Positions 18,159-28,818 of a stretch of 64,000 nucleotides of DNA are shown piece by piece; the stretch's first letter is position 1, and the number at the start of each line of letters is the position of its first letter. The notes beneath the pieces were generated by a model that made no database searches, was not told where the DNA came from, and was given only the letters and a program-made list of their open reading frames with translations. The translations under genes and the position numbers were made by a program. The stretch comes from Tritrichomonas musculus. Lineage: Eukaryota > Parabasalia > Tritrichomonadida > Tritrichomonadidae. The DNA is taken from assembly GCA_039105265.1 (NCBI GenBank), contig JAPFFF010000012.1, positions 558,001 to 622,000 of the forward strand, read 5' to 3'.

Positions 18159-20241
18159 ATGCAAGATTCTGATAACAATGAATTTGTTCAAATTAAATTA
18201 AAGACAGAACAATTATCAATTGAATATTCACAACTGTGTAAACATTCACAACTTGCTCAAGAAAAATCAATTTATTATCATGAATCCAATTTATAAACAG
18301 AATTAATTGAACAATTTCAATCTGAAAATGAAATAAAAGATTCAAGCTTCAAATCCTTTGTAAAAATCATCAATGATAAAAATGCAGAAATCCAAAAGGA
18401 TGAATTCAATGATCTTTACACACTCAGAAATTTCTTTAAAGCTGATATAATCACAAATACACTTAAAGAGTTCTTATTCAAAAATTCAGCTGATATCAAT
18501 ATGATTATTGATTTATTGAATGAGCATCGACAAAAAGTTGATGAATTTGGAATTGAAAATGATGATATTACTAGTATTATTGAAAATAATTTATCAAACA
18601 ATATTGAAAAATGCTTTTAAAAATGAAAAATTTAATAAATTACAAATTGCAACTCTTTACAGAATATTTCAGAGAATTAACCGTCCAATTTCTGATGAGT
18701 TACTTGATTTCATTCAGAAATCAATTCAAGATCGTTACATTTTATTTACTTTTTTAGATACAGAAACTTTGTCTGATTCAAATTTTGATAAATTGTATGA
18801 CGACTTTGTCAAATCGCAAGGAGAAACAACAAATCATTATTTTTATGATCCAATTTGCAAAGATTTAATTTATACGAAGAAGCTGAAAGAAATGAAAACT
18901 GAACAAGAAAAACTTCAAAAACATATCGATGATTTGAAAGAAGAAAACAGAAAACTTGAAATAAATTAAAAATTAACTTTGAAAGAATTTGCTGAGGCGA
19001 AAGAAAAGAGTCAAACTGTTGATTTCGATATAATTACAAAAGCAATTTTGCCACAATTTCCAAATTGGATATTTCTCGCAATTGCTTGTGGAAAAAGAAA
19101 TCTCAAACTCGCACAATATCTTGTTCAATCGGGAATGTTCAGCATTCTGGATCGCAATGAAATGTACTTGCACTCAGCTTGCGGCTCTGGAAATATTGAG
19201 CTTGTAAAATATATTGCTCAATTCAGAACAAGTAGCATATGGGCAAGAACAATTTTAAATTCAAAGTTATTTGAATAGTATTTTAACTTTTTTTTACATT
19301 TTTTGAATGACATTTCATTCATTTTTTTTTTTGAATGGAGTTTGTTCATTTTATTCCATGGAACAGCATTACATATGACATGCAAAACATCTAATTTAGA
19401 ACTTATTAAATATCTGATCTCATTTAATCAAATCGATATCAATGCAAGAAATCGAGTTTTAAATTTTTTTAAAATTTGTATGGTTTACAATAATTTTGAA
19501 TGGTTTATAACGTTCTAAAAATAAAGTAATTTATCAAACAATTCTACATGTTGCTTGTGGTATGGGACAAACTGATATTGTTAAATATATAGTCTCATTG
19601 AATAAATTGGATATTGCAGCAACTTATGTTTTTTTTTTTTTTTTTTTTTATGAAGGAATTTTTAAATTTATTTTCATGGTAATGCTTCAGATTTGGCTTG
19701 CCAATCAGGAAATCCTTATCATGTTGAATACTAATTAACATTGCATAGTTTTGATTTAACTAAAAGAGTTGCATTTTTTTTTATAATATTTCATGGAATT
19801 TCAAATTATTAATAAAAAATATGACTATATTGCATACGGCTGTCCTTTCTACAATAGTTGACATGGTTAAGTTTATTGTTTCATTAAATGTCATTGATAT
19901 CAATACACAAGATTCTATTTAATTTGATATTTAATATAATTTTTATTATTACTTTATAATGGAATTCAAAAATCGTATTTTGTCTTATGAAACAGCTTTA
20001 CATTACGCTTCAACACAAGGACTTTATGATATTGTTGAATATCATGCAAGTTTGAAGAATATCGATTTTAATATAACCAGTATTTGGTTTTATTTGTTGA
20101 ATAGGATTTTATTTTATTTTATATCGAGTCCTAAAATAATATTTGAATGGAATGTATCTTTTATTTTTTTTTTACCAAACAGCAAAAGATTGTGCTCAAG
20201 GAGAACATAAACAAGAAATCATTAGAATTCTAACCAGATAA
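18159..20241 (+). pseudogene. Decayed DUF3447/ankyrin-repeat gene with AT-rich inserts between repeats
   Basis: The reading starts with the helical N-terminal region typical of trichomonad DUF3447 proteins (YSQLCKHSQLAQEKS near the start, TLRNFFKADI, then DELLDFIQKSIQDRYILFTFLD). Ankyrin units follow (YLHSACGSGNIELVKYIAQF, ALHMTCKTSNLELIKYLISF, ILHVACGMGQTDIVKYIVSL, ALHYASTQGLYDIVEY). An in-frame TAA at 18294-18296, another stop in TAAAAATTAACT near 18967, and frame changes interrupt it. Between successive ankyrin units lie 60-110 nt AT-rich inserts rich in T runs, several ending in a conserved GAATGGAATT word before the next TALH codons. There is a 21-nt T run at 19629-19649. It is a host gene family, probably dead here unless the inserts are removed. 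Confidence 0.75.
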
Positions 20242-20414
20242 TCAAAAGATTATTTAAATGATATCATCAGAAAAAATTAATAAAAAATCATCATTTTTTT
20301 TTTAATTTTTGTTTTTATTTGATAACTAGAACAATTATCTTCTTTTTAGAATGTCAGGAGAAAAATACAAATTCATTATGCCATAAATTGAATCAAATCT
20401 GAAAATACGTTTTT

Positions 20415-21839
20415 ATGGTTAACAAACAAAAAATTCATCTTTATATTATGCTAGAGGAAGATATTTCTTATTATTTTCTAAAGGAAAGCAAATGCCAAAA
20501 TACTTTTAATCCTCGAATATATAATTGTAAATCGAGCAAAGATTTTGATATAAGCATTCCTGAAGAAATTGAAATATTATTATCCGATCAATATTTGACT
20601 AATCCTAAAAAATACGAAATTTGCATTGATGCAATTTTGGAATATTTTATAGAAGACAGACAATTCCCTCTTCCACTCAAATTCATTAAAAACGTTATTG
20701 AAATATTAGATAATTCAAATTTGGATAGAAAATTTATTGAAAAAACCTTATTTGTACTTGATATATCGCTAGACTCTTTTACCTCTAATCTTAAATTATC
20801 AAGTACTGAAATAAATGTCATTTATAAATATTTTCCCAATCAGTATGCTATTAATATTTTGTCACATGCAATAAGACTCAGCTCTAAATGTGCAAAGCCT
20901 ATACTTGAATTATTTCCCCCAAAAAAAAATTTTAAAGGATTTAATTCATCCGTAATTACTCTTATCTCACATAATTTTACTCAAAACCTGCTTCCAATTT
21001 TAAATCTTGTCTATGTTCTTTCTGATAAATTTGAAATTGCTTATAATTTTACCAAAATTTATCAAACATTAATACCGATCATTTATAGACTTCCTCCTCC
21101 AGAACAAGTCATTTCTTTCAAAATACTAATTAATATGTGTAAACAAGATCAGACCAAAATCAGCATTTTATACAATAGTGATGGTGTTGAAAAGCTATAT
21201 TCTAATATAAAAGGAGATAATGAATTATTAGAAATAGCATTTCAATTTTTGCATTTTATATCGAAAGAGAATGAAAAATCACTTGTTATAATCAAACGAC
21301 TCAGAATACATTCAGCCGTTAAATATGCAATTGAAAATCTCAAAGAAAACGCGATTAAAATCATTTCAGCAACATTTTATAATATTTTACAAGATAATGA
21401 CGGAGCTGTTGATTATTTTTTAAAGAAGAAATATTTTTATATATTTTTATCTTTACAAAAAAAAGTTTCTTTATCTACTTGGGAGGAAGTAATGACAACT
21501 CTTTGCATAGTTATTTATTATTGCAATAGCATGCAACAAATTGAATACATATTACAAAATTCTAACATAATTCAATGTATTTCAGAAACGTCCGAAAGCG
21601 TTGATTTTAATGATGATGATAATAATAAAACTCAATTATATATAGCTAGCTCAATTAAATTTGCTCTGCAAAAGCTTCTTTATTTTGCTAAATTTGAATT
21701 TGAACGAAATAATAGGAAAATTTTTAATCAAGATATAAGAAATCAACTTATGCAATCAGCAGTTACTGAGTCAAGTTACGACATTCATCCAATCACAGAT
21801 TTTATTCAATCAATTGATTGTTTATACAACTCATGTTAA
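20415..21839 (+). CDS. Hypothetical protein, probably all-helical (ARM-like)
   Basis: The 474-residue ORF has no family I can name. It alternates hydrophobic helices of about 35-45 residues (for example KPILELF, NLLPILNLVYVLS, EIAFQFLHFIS, KENAIKIISATFYNILQ), which resembles armadillo or HEAT-type solenoids found as orphan families in trichomonads. There is no signal peptide or membrane segment. A short Asp/Asn run is at about residues 397-405. The ATG at 20415 is used, but the second Met (residue 12, MLEEDISYYF) is an equally good start. It follows the decayed ankyrin gene by about 170 nt, and no promoter motif of the GAAAAAGT type was seen. Confidence 0.7.
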   Translation: MVNKQKIHLYIMLEEDISYYFLKESKCQNTFNPRIYNCKSSKDFDISIPEEIEILLSDQYLTNPKKYEICIDAILEYFIEDRQFPLPLKFIKNVIEILDNSNLDRKFIEKTLFVLDISLDSFTSNLKLSSTEINVIYKYFPNQYAINILSHAIRLSSKCAKPILELFPPKKNFKGFNSSVITLISHNFTQNLLPILNLVYVLSDKFEIAYNFTKIYQTLIPIIYRLPPPEQVISFKILINMCKQDQTKISILYNSDGVEKLYSNIKGDNELLEIAFQFLHFISKENEKSLVIIKRLRIHSAVKYAIENLKENAIKIISATFYNILQDNDGAVDYFLKKKYFYIFLSLQKKVSLSTWEEVMTTLCIVIYYCNSMQQIEYILQNSNIIQCISETSESVDFNDDDNNKTQLYIASSIKFALQKLLYFAKFEFERNNRKIFNQDIRNQLMQSAVTESSYDIHPITDFIQSIDCLYNSC

Positions 21840-22147
21840 TAAATATATGCGTTTATTTTTTTTTTATTAGTTCTGTTTCTGTTATATATATATATTTATT
21901 TTTAGTAACTAAATTAATGCTGAAATTTAAATGACAAAAACAAATCAAAAAAAAAAAAAAAAAAAAAATCTAATAATCAAATAATTAACTCAACTAACTT
22001 CAACTATTTGCATCATTTTTACATCGTGCGCAAAAATAGATGAAATTCAATCAAACAAATAAAAATAATCGAAAAGCAAAAAAAGAAAAAAATAATAAAA
22101 TAATTATTTTAGTAATTAACTAAGCTTCTTTTAGCCAACCACCTTTC
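21840..22147. other. Convergent spacer with A tract
   Basis: Spacer between two convergent 3' ends. It holds an uninterrupted 22-nt A tract (21947-21968) and no gene. Confidence 0.6.
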
Positions 22148-25100
22148 TTATAAGTTTTCAGACATAAGAGGATATGTAATCTGAGATTTTTTCGATGGCT
22201 TTGCCTTTTTAATTATGACAATTAAAATAATAGCCAAAACGATAGCAAGACCGCCAACCATACATCCAATTATTAAGTATAATTTCAAATCGAAGTCGTC
22301 ATTTTCATCATCATTATTGCCATCATTATTGTTGTTATTATCATCAGTAGTGCTGGTTTCATCATCACCACTAATAACTGGAGAACTCTGGCTTGAACTA
22401 GTACTAGTGCTAGTACTGGTTTCAGTTCCAGTAGTTGTGCTAGTTTCAATTCCAGTACTTGAACTCGAGCTTGTAATTATACTGGTAATTGTATCGGTTT
22501 CAGTTGAAGTGCTTGCTTCGCTAGTTGAACTTGGCGTTTCAACTTCTCCTTCGACTGGTTCGTCGAGCAAGTCGTCATCTTCATCTATATAATTATCGTC
22601 GTCATTATCACTGTCATTTGCCTCCTCGTTATATTTGAATGCATAATTAGCTGCATATACATTATTATATGATATTGGAGCCTGTTTTAGTGTGATTCGA
22701 TGAAGAGAGACAATGTCATTTGAAATATCGTCATTATATGCTGAATTTGAAAGTTCTCCGTTTATGTAAATCTTTATCATCTTGTTTCTTTCACGCACGA
22801 GAGTAATGCGGCAGTCATTCAACGGGATTTCGTCACGAGAAATGACGCTCAAATTTCCTACAGTAAATTTGATATTTTTGTTTACAATTTCAACTTTGAA
22901 GGCATTTTGATCGTCCTCCAAAATAACGAAATCTTGGTCATTTCTATTGTGAATATTTAATTGAAATGAGAATGAATCAGCATTGAATTCATCATCAGAC
23001 AAAACCACGTCTTTATCTTGAATCCTTTTGTTTTCATTTTCATTCAGAGAAAAGAGTCCGTGCGCCTTGTAAATGAATTCAATTTCATCATTCAATTTGT
23101 TGCCAAATTGGTCAGAAAGGTCTTCCATTTCGAGCTCGTATTTCTTGTCCTTCTCCATTGGAGATGTTCGAATGATAACCGTCCTTTTATCGGCCTTGAT
23201 TGAAACATTCTTGATTTCGAGATTATCGATTTCGAAGTTTTCCTTCTTTTTGACAATTCTCTTGTTGAACCTGACAAGAACGCGCTGGTTAGAAAGAGCT
23301 CTGCATACTTCAACACGAGGAGGTTCGTTATCTTTCGTTTCAATGAAGTCGATAACTTTCACTTCCTTTGGTTTCAAATTGAATACAATTTGATCGTTGT
23401 AGTTGACTTCACCACCTTCGTTATCGAATGGTGTTTCACTTTTGTGTGAGATGACGGTTTTACGATATGTCTTTCCAATGTTTTCAGGCACTCCAATTTC
23501 ATGGTCAATTTTGAGAGTATATTTGGTCTCATTATTGGAAGGATTTCTTATTGCAATTGTGCCTGATTTTTCATTCCATGCCGAATAACCGTAAACCTCT
23601 CCACGCCTTGGATCACCACCGAATCGTTGTGAGTGTTGAAGGACGTCAAAACGGTTTTGGGTCCATTTTAGGACCTCACTATTTATGTACCATTTGTCGC
23701 CTTCATCGAGCATCGAGTACGTGTAATACATCTCAGTGAACGCGTTTCCTCGTGCCGCGCAAAAGTAAAGGAAGGTTCTGAAGCAGTCATTGCTGAGCGA
23801 GTTTTGGAGAGGCGTGTTGGCCTTTCCGTAGATTGGGTCATGATTATAGAGGCACTTTGAAGGGAACTGGAATTGATAACGGTCATAAAAATTGAAGTAA
23901 CAACCGTCACGATAATTGAGCATCTGATCGGAATAACCGTCATTCTCACTCACCTTAACGTACCCGATATCATCTGACACTTGGATCCAAACAGAATTTG
24001 CCCATTGAAGGTGAAATGGAGATGGATTCACATACGATGTGATTGAAATCCAAAAATCGCGAATTTCATTGACTTCGGCAACTTCACGAAAATGCTCAAA
24101 GACGCCAAGATAACGTTCCCATAAGTCCGTGTAGTAATAAACACCACTCGGACCACCGACCATATGATCGTGACTTTCATTACTGCATGCATTGAATGCA
24201 AAACCGTCCAGCTTCAAATAATTGACCTTGTATTCACTAATCCAATTTGAAAGGAAGGCGTCAAGTTTTTCAATGTATCGTTTCGATCCGACATCAACGT
24301 CATTTGCTTGTGCATTGAAATAACCGTTCTTGGCATCTTCAATGACTTTTCCAAATTGACTAGGCGTGACATAACCGCCACGGGGACCTAGCCATACCCC
24401 GAAATGTGATGCAAAACGGTCCGTTAAATCAGATGGCTTTGTGAGTCCATTCGGGAATTTTGAATTAAACTCCCAAAAACCGTCTTTATTATACGTCTCC
24501 CCAGAGTAATCTTCGTTGTAAACATTGTACTTGTCAGTGTTGTAGTTGTTCCAGCCATCATCAACAACGTAGGAATCAAGAGGAGGCACTCCGAACTTAC
24601 TGAAGCCGTTTTCAATCTCTTTGAATGATTGAAGAATGTTTGACTCATCAATGTTCAACATCCAATCGTACCAAGAGTTATACTGCTTACGAAAAGTAGT
24701 TGGAACAGAAATTGTCGAAATGAAATCAAACAAATCTTGACGAACAATTTCACGCCTGCTGCTTCTTGCTGCTCCAAAAACGGTCTTCCAACAATAGTAA
24801 GCATCAGCATCTTGATCGTCAAGAATGAAAGGATTATCATCCAACAATTGAAGGAATGTTTTACCAGTGTGATAACGAAGATGAGATACATGATCCTCAA
24901 TTGAATTCTCAGTCAATGGGAACAAACAACCAGTAAAGAACGAATTGATATAAATTGGCTGTCCTAAATTAATAATGAATGGTGAAAGACGAGAATATTC
25001 ATCTTGTTCAAGATTTGGATGTGACCATGAATTTCTTTCATCAGATTCAGAAAGTTGATACGAATCCAAATCAATGTAATAAAATTTCTGCTTTTTATTC

Positions 25101-28100
25101 GAACATTTAATTGATATTTGTTTCTCAATGTATGTCCTATTGGGCAACAATTCATATCGTTTGGTGATGTTGAATTGAACTCGATTATACAAATAACGAT
25201 AGAATAGAAATATCGTCTCTTCGTTGAGTGAATTTCGACGATATTCAAATTCAAAATCACAATCAGATGACTTCACAACAATCGAATTCTCAGGAACAAC
25301 TTCATCATAAAAATTGAAGTCGCTTGAATCAACAGATTCATCAGAGATTAATGCAATAAACTGCGATTTAATTTCTTTACTAAAGTTTACATTAATTGGA
25401 ATGTCACTGACATATTTCAGGCGACCTTCAAGAACATGTTTTGATTGTTTTATGTTGTTTTCAACTTCATCAATTGTGTTTCCAACATAAATTCGATATT
25501 GTTGATCTTTGACATTCGTTTTTGAATGGTATGAAAAAGCTTTCAAATCAACAATTTTGCCAAAATTAAAAACATGTTTGAATGGATCAGTTGAACGTTC
25601 AATATTGAATTGATTGATCGGCATAACCGTTTTTCTGGCTTTGCTTTGAACAGAAGGAATCGCAAATGACCATTCTTCACTACCTGAAGCAGGCGTAAAT
25701 GATTCACCTTGACCTGCTCGATGATTAATAATTGCCTTTGTTTTCACTTTTCTGTTCTCAATTGAGAAGATTTGTTCAATGAACTCGTTTTTGAGGCTGA
25801 TTTCATATGGAATCTCGTTGTATGGAAGAGCGTAGTTATCAACTCGGATCGATGAATAAACAACGGGATTCTTGCTTAATTTAAGCTTCTTCAAATTGAC
25901 CATTTTTGGAACTTTTTGAATATAATTCGAACTGTCTATTTGAGTGTTGACATAGATCTTCAACATCGTGTTTCTCTCGCGAACAAAAGAGAACTGGTAA
26001 TCAGATGAGTCACTTATTTTCGCTTTAGAAACAACAGAAACAGAACCAACAGTGAATTTAATATGACGGTTATGGTCAAGTTCAACAATAATTTGATCGT
26101 CTTCAGAATGAAGTAGGACACCGTTTTGTAAACCTTTGAAATCTTTGACATGAAGGTTAATTGTGAATGAGTCAGTGTTTACATCAGTCAATAAAATGGA
26201 GTTGTCATCTCCTTTCGTTTCTCCATAAATTGATACAATTTCATTGTTGGCATAGAATTGAAATTGACCTTTGGTATTCAAAAAGTCACCATAGATGTTT
26301 TTCACTTTTTCAATACTTATTGAATAAACGGTGTAATTCTTCATAGCAGTAGATGTTTTGAGTGTGACTGTTCTCAAATCACCAAGCAACTTTTTCTCAA
26401 TAATTGAGAGGCCCTCAATTTTGAATTCACAATTGGCCAGATCAACATGCTTGTCAAAACGAACCAAAATTTCATTCTCGCTGATTGTCTTGATAACTTC
26501 AACAATTGGCGGTTTATGGTCAATTTCACGGTGAAATTCATAAATACGATGCTCGCCTGGCTGAAGAGTGACTTCAATAGTGTCGCCGTAATGAACTGGA
26601 ATTCCATTTTCAATCTCTTTTTGGTCAGTTGTTCGATAGTGAAGAACAGTGCTTCGATAAAGAGTGACACTTTTTTCTCTAAGGCCAATTTTTTCATCAA
26701 TTTTGATCGAAAATTTCTTCACTTCATTTCCAGGATTTCTGAACGAAATAAAACCGTCATTGCCTTCAAAAGCAGAATAACCATAAATTTCACCTTTCAT
26801 CGGCTGCCCGCCAAAAAGTTGAGAATGCTGGAGAACGTTAAAGTTGCTTTCTGCCCAAGAAATGACCTCTGAGTTAACGTACCAATTTTGGCCTTTGATT
26901 TCGTTGAAGGAACTTCCTCGCATGACGCTTCCAAACAGGAATGATCTAAAGGAGTCATCATCAACATTTTTGTCAAGTTTCACTTTTTCAATGGTCTGAA
27001 GATTTTTCAAAGGAAATTGGATTTGTAGCTCTTCATACAAAGACCAGTAATATTGGTCACTGAGAGTGAGCATTTGGTCAATTTGACAATCGTCTTTTTC
27101 TGGAACCTCAGCTATAATTGAATTTGACCATTGAAGGTGGAATGGCGAAAGATTTGTAAATGATGGCGAAGATATCCAAAAGTTTTCAATTTTTTCTTCT
27201 TTCGCAGCTTGAATCATCTCTTCATAGGCAGATAGAATGTGTTCCCAAAGATCGGTGATGCGGCATAGATCATCTGAATTCCTCAAATTTTCTTGGTCGG
27301 AAATTTGTAAATAATTGGTTTTATATTTATGAATATAAGAGACAAAATCTTTCTTAATTTTGTCAATATCATAATTGCTAGTGTGCTGGCTGAGATCGAT
27401 TCCAAAATTAGATTTAATTTTCTTTGCATATTTGGTCACAGAAAACTTATTCAATGCAACATATGAATCAAGAGGAGGAAGACCATACTGACTGCATCCT
27501 TGCTCGACATCTTTGAATGAATCAGCTGATTTTTTGGTAATGTGATTACTGTAATGCTTTCTGAATGGCGACAAAACTGATATTTTAGCGATATAATTGA
27601 AAAAGTCCTTCCGAACAACAGATATTTGGTTACTACGTGATACACCAATGACAGTTTTCCAGGTTTCATAATAGCCATCTTTATTGTGAGTTAATTTTGA
27701 AAATTTCTTTCCTGCAAAATAACGAATCTTTGCAAGCTTTTGATCTGATTCTATTATTGATTGTGTAAGAGGAAAATGACAACCAAGGAATAATGAATTG
27801 ATATAAATTGGTTGACCTAAATTATTGATTACATTTTCTGACTTTGGAATGCTCCATGAAGATGTTAAATCTTTATCATTAATAACAAGATAATTTAAAT
27901 CGATGTAATCAATAAATATATCTTGATTCGAACTCTTAATTTGAATGAATTTATTTAAATAATTCTGGTTTGCTTGTAGTTCTACAATTTCTTTAATATC
28001 CCATGTTATATCATTCAAAGTAAATGGTTTAAATGTAAAAATAATTTTTGAATCACTTGGATGAATATTTTGGATTTGAAGATCGGAAGATTTAATTAAA

Positions 28101-28306
28101 TAATTAGTAATACTGTTTTTAAACGAAATTACAAATTCTTCGCTTCCTTCTCGAGGAATAATTTTAAGTGGAAGATCTGCATATTTATTTTCAATTTGCT
28201 TTGTAGATATAATATCGTTGGCATTGACTTCCCAAGTATAAATTAAATAAGTATTGCTTAATCGATATTCTTTTGCTAAAAGTAATGAATATAAGAGAAA
28301 AATCAT
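22148..28306 (-). CDS. Giant type I membrane protein with two tandem glycoside hydrolase (clan GH-D, GH36-like) ectodomains
   Basis: The 2052-residue product begins with a signal peptide (MIFLLYSLLLA) and ends with Ser/Thr-rich and acidic Asn/Asp-rich stalks, one membrane span (about 2009-2032) and a 20-residue tail with a YPLM (YxxPhi) sorting motif. The ectodomain is a tandem duplication. Each half has a beta-sandwich, a (beta/alpha)8-like domain, Ig-like linkers and a LamG/concanavalin-like domain; an F5/8C-like segment lies between them. The second half has the hallmarks of an alpha-galactosidase-type enzyme: VDDGW (Asp1249-1250), FPNGL, GVWLGPRGG, YLKLDG with candidate nucleophile Asp1367, and SDDIG (Asp1445-1446) as possible acid/base. 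The first half lacks these residues. The longest ORF begins at TTG 14 codons upstream, but that stretch contains the GAAAAAGTT promoter-like element, so the ATG at 28306 is preferred. It probably acts at the cell surface on host or mucin glycans (inference). Confidence 0.82.
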   Translation of the reverse strand: MIFLLYSLLLAKEYRLSNTYLIYTWEVNANDIISTKQIENKYADLPLKIIPREGSEEFVISFKNSITNYLIKSSDLQIQNIHPSDSKIIFTFKPFTLNDITWDIKEIVELQANQNYLNKFIQIKSSNQDIFIDYIDLNYLVINDKDLTSSWSIPKSENVINNLGQPIYINSLFLGCHFPLTQSIIESDQKLAKIRYFAGKKFSKLTHNKDGYYETWKTVIGVSRSNQISVVRKDFFNYIAKISVLSPFRKHYSNHITKKSADSFKDVEQGCSQYGLPPLDSYVALNKFSVTKYAKKIKSNFGIDLSQHTSNYDIDKIKKDFVSYIHKYKTNYLQISDQENLRNSDDLCRITDLWEHILSAYEEMIQAAKEEKIENFWISSPSFTNLSPFHLQWSNSIIAEVPEKDDCQIDQMLTLSDQYYWSLYEELQIQFPLKNLQTIEKVKLDKNVDDDSFRSFLFGSVMRGSSFNEIKGQNWYVNSEVISWAESNFNVLQHSQLFGGQPMKGEIYGYSAFEGNDGFISFRNPGNEVKKFSIKIDEKIGLREKSVTLYRSTVLHYRTTDQKEIENGIPVHYGDTIEVTLQPGEHRIYEFHREIDHKPPIVEVIKTISENEILVRFDKHVDLANCEFKIEGLSIIEKKLLGDLRTVTLKTSTAMKNYTVYSISIEKVKNIYGDFLNTKGQFQFYANNEIVSIYGETKGDDNSILLTDVNTDSFTINLHVKDFKGLQNGVLLHSEDDQIIVELDHNRHIKFTVGSVSVVSKAKISDSSDYQFSFVRERNTMLKIYVNTQIDSSNYIQKVPKMVNLKKLKLSKNPVVYSSIRVDNYALPYNEIPYEISLKNEFIEQIFSIENRKVKTKAIINHRAGQGESFTPASGSEEWSFAIPSVQSKARKTVMPINQFNIERSTDPFKHVFNFGKIVDLKAFSYHSKTNVKDQQYRIYVGNTIDEVENNIKQSKHVLEGRLKYVSDIPINVNFSKEIKSQFIALISDESVDSSDFNFYDEVVPENSIVVKSSDCDFEFEYRRNSLNEETIFLFYRYLYNRVQFNITKRYELLPNRTYIEKQISIKCSNKKQKFYYIDLDSYQLSESDERNSWSHPNLEQDEYSRLSPFIINLGQPIYINSFFTGCLFPLTENSIEDHVSHLRYHTGKTFLQLLDDNPFILDDQDADAYYCWKTVFGAARSSRREIVRQDLFDFISTISVPTTFRKQYNSWYDWMLNIDESNILQSFKEIENGFSKFGVPPLDSYVVDDGWNNYNTDKYNVYNEDYSGETYNKDGFWEFNSKFPNGLTKPSDLTDRFASHFGVWLGPRGGYVTPSQFGKVIEDAKNGYFNAQANDVDVGSKRYIEKLDAFLSNWISEYKVNYLKLDGFAFNACSNESHDHMVGGPSGVYYYTDLWERYLGVFEHFREVAEVNEIRDFWISITSYVNPSPFHLQWANSVWIQVSDDIGYVKVSENDGYSDQMLNYRDGCYFNFYDRYQFQFPSKCLYNHDPIYGKANTPLQNSLSNDCFRTFLYFCAARGNAFTEMYYTYSMLDEGDKWYINSEVLKWTQNRFDVLQHSQRFGGDPRRGEVYGYSAWNEKSGTIAIRNPSNNETKYTLKIDHEIGVPENIGKTYRKTVISHKSETPFDNEGGEVNYNDQIVFNLKPKEVKVIDFIETKDNEPPRVEVCRALSNQRVLVRFNKRIVKKKENFEIDNLEIKNVSIKADKRTVIIRTSPMEKDKKYELEMEDLSDQFGNKLNDEIEFIYKAHGLFSLNENENKRIQDKDVVLSDDEFNADSFSFQLNIHNRNDQDFVILEDDQNAFKVEIVNKNIKFTVGNLSVISRDEIPLNDCRITLVRERNKMIKIYINGELSNSAYNDDISNDIVSLHRITLKQAPISYNNVYAANYAFKYNEEANDSDNDDDNYIDEDDDLLDEPVEGEVETPSSTSEASTSTETDTITSIITSSSSSTGIETSTTTGTETSTSTSTSSSQSSPVISGDDETSTTDDNNNNNDGNNDDENDDFDLKLYLIIGCMVGGLAIVLAIILIVIIKKAKPSKKSQITYPLMSENL

Positions 28307-28337
28307 AAATTTATATTGTTTTTTTTTGAAATGATCA

Positions 28338-28346
28338 AACTTTTTC
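28338..28346 (-). promoter_or_regulatory. GAAAAAGTT element that decides the start of the hydrolase gene
   Basis: The coding strand reads GAAAAAGTT 32-40 nt upstream of the ATG at 28306. In the longer TTG-started ORF this element would be translated as KKF, which argues for the downstream start that also exposes the signal peptide. Confidence 0.5.
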
Positions 28347-28818
28347 AATATTTTTTCTGAAATTTAAAATTTTTATCTAAAAGATTAAATTTAAAATATC
28401 CTTAAATTTACTCATTTAAAATACTTTATTTTCTAATATATTTATATTTTTTCATATAATATTATTTTTAAAATATAAAATACATATTTTGTTACAAAAC
28501 TTGTAGAAAATAAACAAATTATTATTTGATAGGTAAAACAATAAAGCATATTTTATAAGAAAAAAGTTTATGATGTTATAGAATAATTATTTCAATCATT
28601 TCAACTTATTTTTAGAGAATTTTAATGATTTTATATCAACCAGATAAAGTATAAATAATTTTGTCTAAATATTAAAGATAAATTTTTATTCTAATGACAT
28701 TCAATTAGTATCATTTCTATTAGTTTTTTTTTTTTTTAAAGATATAGCGAGTTTGATTTTGTTTAAAATAAAAAGAAAAAAAATGAATTCATCAGTTATT
28801 ATGCATTTTACTAAAATT
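28347..28818. other. AT-rich spacer
   Basis: Spacer upstream of the hydrolase gene and downstream of the DHOD-like gene. It is extremely AT-rich with several long T runs; no gene seen. Confidence 0.5.

Noticed and set aside
18159-20241. Ordinary spliceosomal introns in the ankyrin gene
   Set aside because: No GTATGT-type 5' ends and no ACTAACACACAG-type 3' ends known from trichomonad introns were seen at insert borders. Atypical splicing remains only a hypothesis.
22215-22592. Antisense ORFs across the hydrolase gene (for example 22215-22592, 23073-23393, 26447-26872)
   Set aside because: Compositional shadows of the Ser/Thr-rich stalk and of the coding strand; no family resemblance.
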